DNA from: Microcaldota archaeon
GTDB taxonomy: Archaea; Micrarchaeota; Micrarchaeia; Micrarchaeales; CABMGC01
DNA length: 13,454 bases
Assembly (NCBI GenBank): GCA_021792235.1
Contig: JAJYVC010000033.1
Span: forward strand, 1 to 13,454
Direction: 5' to 3'
Part shown: positions 12,001-13,454 of the stretch, in pieces
Layout of the letters: each line of letters starts with the position of its first letter
How positions within the stretch are numbered: the first letter of the stretch is position 1
Translations under genes and position numbers: made by a program
Notes under the pieces: generated by a model
Told to the model about the DNA's origin: nothing
The model's input: the letters and a program-made list of their open reading frames with translations, nothing else
The model's database searches: none

Positions 12001-13441
12001 TGATTATGTTTGAAGTATAATCAGAACTTATGGTATTTGATTCTGCATCCGTTACTATAACGTTCGCATAAATTGAGCCAACTAAACTGCTTTTCCACGC
12101 AAATGTGTTTGAAGTAAGGTCATTGGTTATAAGCGCACTTGTAACCAGAGAATCTGTAATCGAATTGTAAACTAGAAAATTGTAAGTATACGGTGCCTCT
12201 CCATAAGTCACTGTAGCATTGAATATTATTGGAGATCCAAAAGCAAGCGATTGCGGTTCACCAGTAAGACTTGCTGATTGCGGAGGAATATAGTTCTCAT
12301 ACTGCTCAACCATAGCAAACTTCAAATGCGTTGGCGATACCAGCACCACATTGCTTCCGCTAGAATCCTCAAAACCCTGGCCTTCCACCTGTGCACCACT
12401 TGATGATACATATGTTATCTTGTTTATAGAACCAACATTATTGCTGGAGAACGATGCTGAATAGTTAATATTAAATGGAGCTATACCATTCCCCGTAGTG
12501 TACCCAGGCCACCCCATCGATACGGTGTTATTAACTATCCCAAAAACAAATGCTGCAGTCAGGGCGTTGCTCACCATTGTATTCATAGAGTAGGTGTATA
12601 ACTGTTGCGCACTGAGTACGCTCTCTGAATCGGTGCTTGATGTTTGTGTGAGCGTGAAGTTTGCTAAAGAGTGACCTCCCGTATTGTCATACTTGACAGG
12701 CACATTTGCAGGATCTAATCCATAATATGTTGTGCCGTTTGCAGGGCCATATAAAATAAAGCCCCCTCCTATTGCATTAGTGAGTGATGCTAACTCTACC
12801 ACATTGCTTGGGTTTGTCAATGACCTATCCCACACAGATACACTAAGAGGACCTGCAGGCAGCGTCCTGTTGAAGTATATGCTTGTAACGTTAAACAGTT
12901 TTGGTATAAGAATGGTTTGGGTATTGGACGTTATTAAATTTGACATTATCACTGGATATGGCGCATAGCCCCCATAGCTTATGGAATTGTTTGTGTATCC
13001 TACTATAAATACCCTTAGAGGACCATGGCTAAACCAATTGTTTCCTCCCGGCCCACTATATATCATATTTACTGAGGTCCACGCATTAGATGGAGGCATA
13101 TTAACAAGCGATGAGATGGTGTTCACACTGGGCTGCATTGCATTTGCCACTTCATTTAGCTCAAGTGGTGTGAGGTCATAAAATACGTCAGATACTCCAA
13201 TTCCCCCAGGATATGTGAATGAGCCATCCACAGTACTTGTGACTAACATTGTCTGGGAGTATTCTGTTATATTTGTTACATTCAAGTCTACTGCATCCGG
13301 GCCAATCCTGCCAAGGTTATGATAATTCTCATATACCTGTGCAGTAGTTATGTTTATGCCATCGTAGTTTGATGCCTGAATAACTGTGATTAGTATTGCA
13401 AAAACCAAAAGCAAAAATGCTGCACTAGTTACTCTTAACAC
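9086..13441 (-). CDS. Large secreted, membrane-anchored surface protein with YVTN beta-propeller and PKD-like repeats
   Basis: The 1451-residue product starts at GTG 13441; a TGA two codons upstream (13445-13447) closes the frame. Residues 1-23 are a signal peptide (LLLVFAILITVIQA core). Residues about 24-385 form a domain I do not recognise. Three related PKD/Ig-like modules follow (about 390-680), each with a PYTYNF core and an ANVIVTD strand. A seven-blade YVTN-type propeller spans about 681-978. A fourth PKD-like module (985-1073, GGTPPYTYQWY) leads to a glycine-serine linker (1082-1104). A beta-rich domain (about 1106-1345) and a Ser/Thr stalk (1346-1370) precede a membrane helix (1384-1400), a basic stop-transfer KGRRGIKK and a 40-residue Pro-rich cytoplasmic tail. 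Many N-x-S/T sites (for example Asn30, 54, 57, 151, 191) suggest N-glycosylation. A role in the cell envelope, adhesion or cell contact is likely; the partner is unknown. It is more AT-rich than the rpo genes. Confidence 0.85.
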   Translation of the reverse strand: MLRVTSAAFLLLVFAILITVIQASNYDGINITTAQVYENYHNLGRIGPDAVDLNVTNITEYSQTMLVTSTVDGSFTYPGGIGVSDVFYDLTPLELNEVANAMQPSVNTISSLVNMPPSNAWTSVNMIYSGPGGNNWFSHGPLRVFIVGYTNNSISYGGYAPYPVIMSNLITSNTQTILIPKLFNVTSIYFNRTLPAGPLSVSVWDRSLTNPSNVVELASLTNAIGGGFILYGPANGTTYYGLDPANVPVKYDNTGGHSLANFTLTQTSSTDSESVLSAQQLYTYSMNTMVSNALTAAFVFGIVNNTVSMGWPGYTTGNGIAPFNINYSASFSSNNVGSINKITYVSSSGAQVEGQGFEDSSGSNVVLVSPTHLKFAMVEQYENYIPPQSASLTGEPQSLAFGSPIIFNATVTYGEAPYTYNFLVYNSITDSLVTSALITNDLTSNTFAWKSSLVGSIYANVIVTDAESNTISSDYTSNIIINPYTNMQTPTISVSRNALNVGQTVAFMANVIGGAEPYTYNFLIFNSLTNNLVANFLSSSNTFSWTPLTPNTVYANVIVTDYDSNTANSLNSNNVYVANLALPSLAVSSFTFDAGQTASFNAVSGGGTPPYTYNFVIINSATGSVLKSILSTSSSSTNSVTWTIPATDGGDTFQANVIVTDNRGIVVNSIDNPSVMISNIIVEASGGSYGATSLGFNPAGTFAYVSNYYGAVAINVIDVATNSVAAANSVYPSGAITSDLIFNPSGSTAYGAARFADTLDVINVSTGSIYNVGMSSYPYGVAINPAGTTVYVTNYNSGNVLVVDTGTNTVIKSIGVGTNPTGVIFNKSGALAYVANSGSGTVDTINVVANAVVNTIGGFSSPQGLALSPDGSALYVTDYNDNKAFIVNTSTNTITSSIAVGGSPSSIAYNPDFPFAYVFNLGSTTVSVIDTNKKAVVDTLTICTNTFGPYGVVHPSGTFLYGICGSNGGSNVIVVSAVPYAIISNELSAGAINPASPIINSGGSITLSTNPSGGTPPYTYQWYTGSSCSNAISGATSNTYLASPASTTIYTYGLIDSLGASVCSAPDTVTVSGTSPTTTVNSGSSGGGGGGGGSSGGGGSGGGGNFAPSITRLFNASDEGWKITNMTQDNSELVGLNGSLIKITVNFISPDSAGITVGNNAYTLNTNQYIDIGNGRYIRLSELSYTPILHTVQLNVYENRSEANISSASPRTNQSILLDVSKVTGGFASFYNGRIWINVSSQSSLQHGINVSVRKIDTGALPKLGGNALIYAFNISIVPFNSTVVTVLYGQNASSNSVFPYMLANDEKWTAISQYSVNQSAGSISFSIPSDPVIGIFETVSKTITVATVNTTLKTTSIPSTISSSTTTIPQNKNAFNIRAYYEYIVAVVVIAVAAVLLYLRLKGRRGIKKASTPVTPMQPEQQNTLAPEHKTYTTDKPQEGQNGTLPPSPK
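10130..10198 (-). repeat. Glycine-serine linker coding repeat
   Basis: Residues 1082-1104 are only Gly and Ser: runs of eight, four and four Gly separated by Ser. The DNA is a low-complexity GGN stretch that may vary in length between strains. It separates the propeller/PKD part from the membrane-proximal domain. Confidence 0.7.
10508..11401 (-). repeat. Seven-blade YVTN-type beta-propeller in the surface protein
   Basis: Residues about 681-978 contain seven repeats of roughly 42 residues. Each has the pattern x-P-x-G-(V/L)-x-(F/I)-(N/S)-P-x-G-x-x-x-Y-V-x-(N/D)-x, then a V-x-V-(I/V)-D/N-T strand and a closing T-x-x-(I/V). The clearest copies are GVAINPAGTTVYVTNYNSGN (780-799) and GLALSPDGSALYVTDYNDNK (864-883). 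Seven blades fit a closed propeller. Confidence 0.75.
11402..12274 (-). repeat. Three tandem PKD/Ig-like modules in the surface protein
   Basis: Residues about 390-485, 486-580 and 581-680 align with one another. Each has a glycine-rich turn then APYTYNF, EPYTYNF or PPYTYNF, followed by (V/I)xNS, a Ser/Asn-rich strand, a Trp, and (Y/Q)ANVIVTD. A fourth, more distant copy lies after the propeller. Tandem duplication of an Ig-like module is the likely origin. Confidence 0.7.
13373..13441 (-). other. Signal peptide of the surface protein
   Basis: Residues 1-23 have a short basic start (MLRV), a long hydrophobic core and a small-residue end at Gln-Ala before SNYDG. This fits secretion through the Sec pathway. 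Cleavage after Ala23 is a guess. Confidence 0.65.
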
Positions 13442-13454
13442 AAATCAATTACCC

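Noticed and set aside
10223..12274. CRISPR or other DNA repeat array in the surface-protein region
   Set aside because: The repetition is at protein level (PKD modules and propeller blades) with diverged DNA and no equal-length spacers.
1..13454. Insertion sequence, integrase or prophage genes
   Set aside because: No transposase or integrase motif, terminal inverted repeats or target duplications were seen on either strand.

Overview
The window is archaeal. The strongest evidence is a run of RNA polymerase genes in the archaeal split form: subunit H (Rpb5-like), then separate B'' and B' genes for the Rpb2 halves and A' and A'' genes for the Rpb1 halves. Shine-Dalgarno sites are of the GGTGAT type, TATA boxes lie upstream of several genes, and GTG and TTG starts occur. 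The divergent polymerase and a very large glycosylatable surface protein with YVTN propeller and PKD-like modules suggest an uncultivated or DPANN-type lineage, perhaps near Micrarchaeota/ARMAN. That placement is inference and was not tested.

Layout. Bases 1-158 (minus) hold the start of a TauE/SafE-type membrane permease that runs off the left edge. Bases 159-414 are mostly intergenic, with two divergent promoters, a small hairpin and an unexplained open frame. A second, complete TauE/SafE permease (415-1269, plus) overlaps a small DUF1634 membrane protein (1269-1676), so the two are probably one two-gene transport unit. Convergent to it, on the minus strand, is the RNA polymerase operon rpoH-rpoB2-rpoB1-rpoA1-rpoA2 (8870 down to 1702). 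It is tightly packed, and a GTGAT ribosome-binding motif sits at every internal gene junction. From 8871 to 9085 there is the rpoH promoter and two small hairpins. Bases 9086-13441 (minus) encode one 1451-residue secreted, membrane-anchored surface protein.

Function. The five rpo genes supply the large subunits of the single archaeal RNA polymerase plus H, and their coupling suggests co-translation of the catalytic core. All are intact and keep the NADFDGD metal site. However, several normally near-invariant residues around the active centre differ: the middle of the bridge helix, the Glu of the B' Glu-Asp pair, and a trigger-loop Thr. One zinc ligand of B' is also missing. This catalytic-centre remodelling is the most unusual signal in the window. 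The permease pair probably moves a sulfur oxyanion or organic acid. The surface protein is likely a cell-envelope or adhesion component, and it differs from the rpo genes in base composition.
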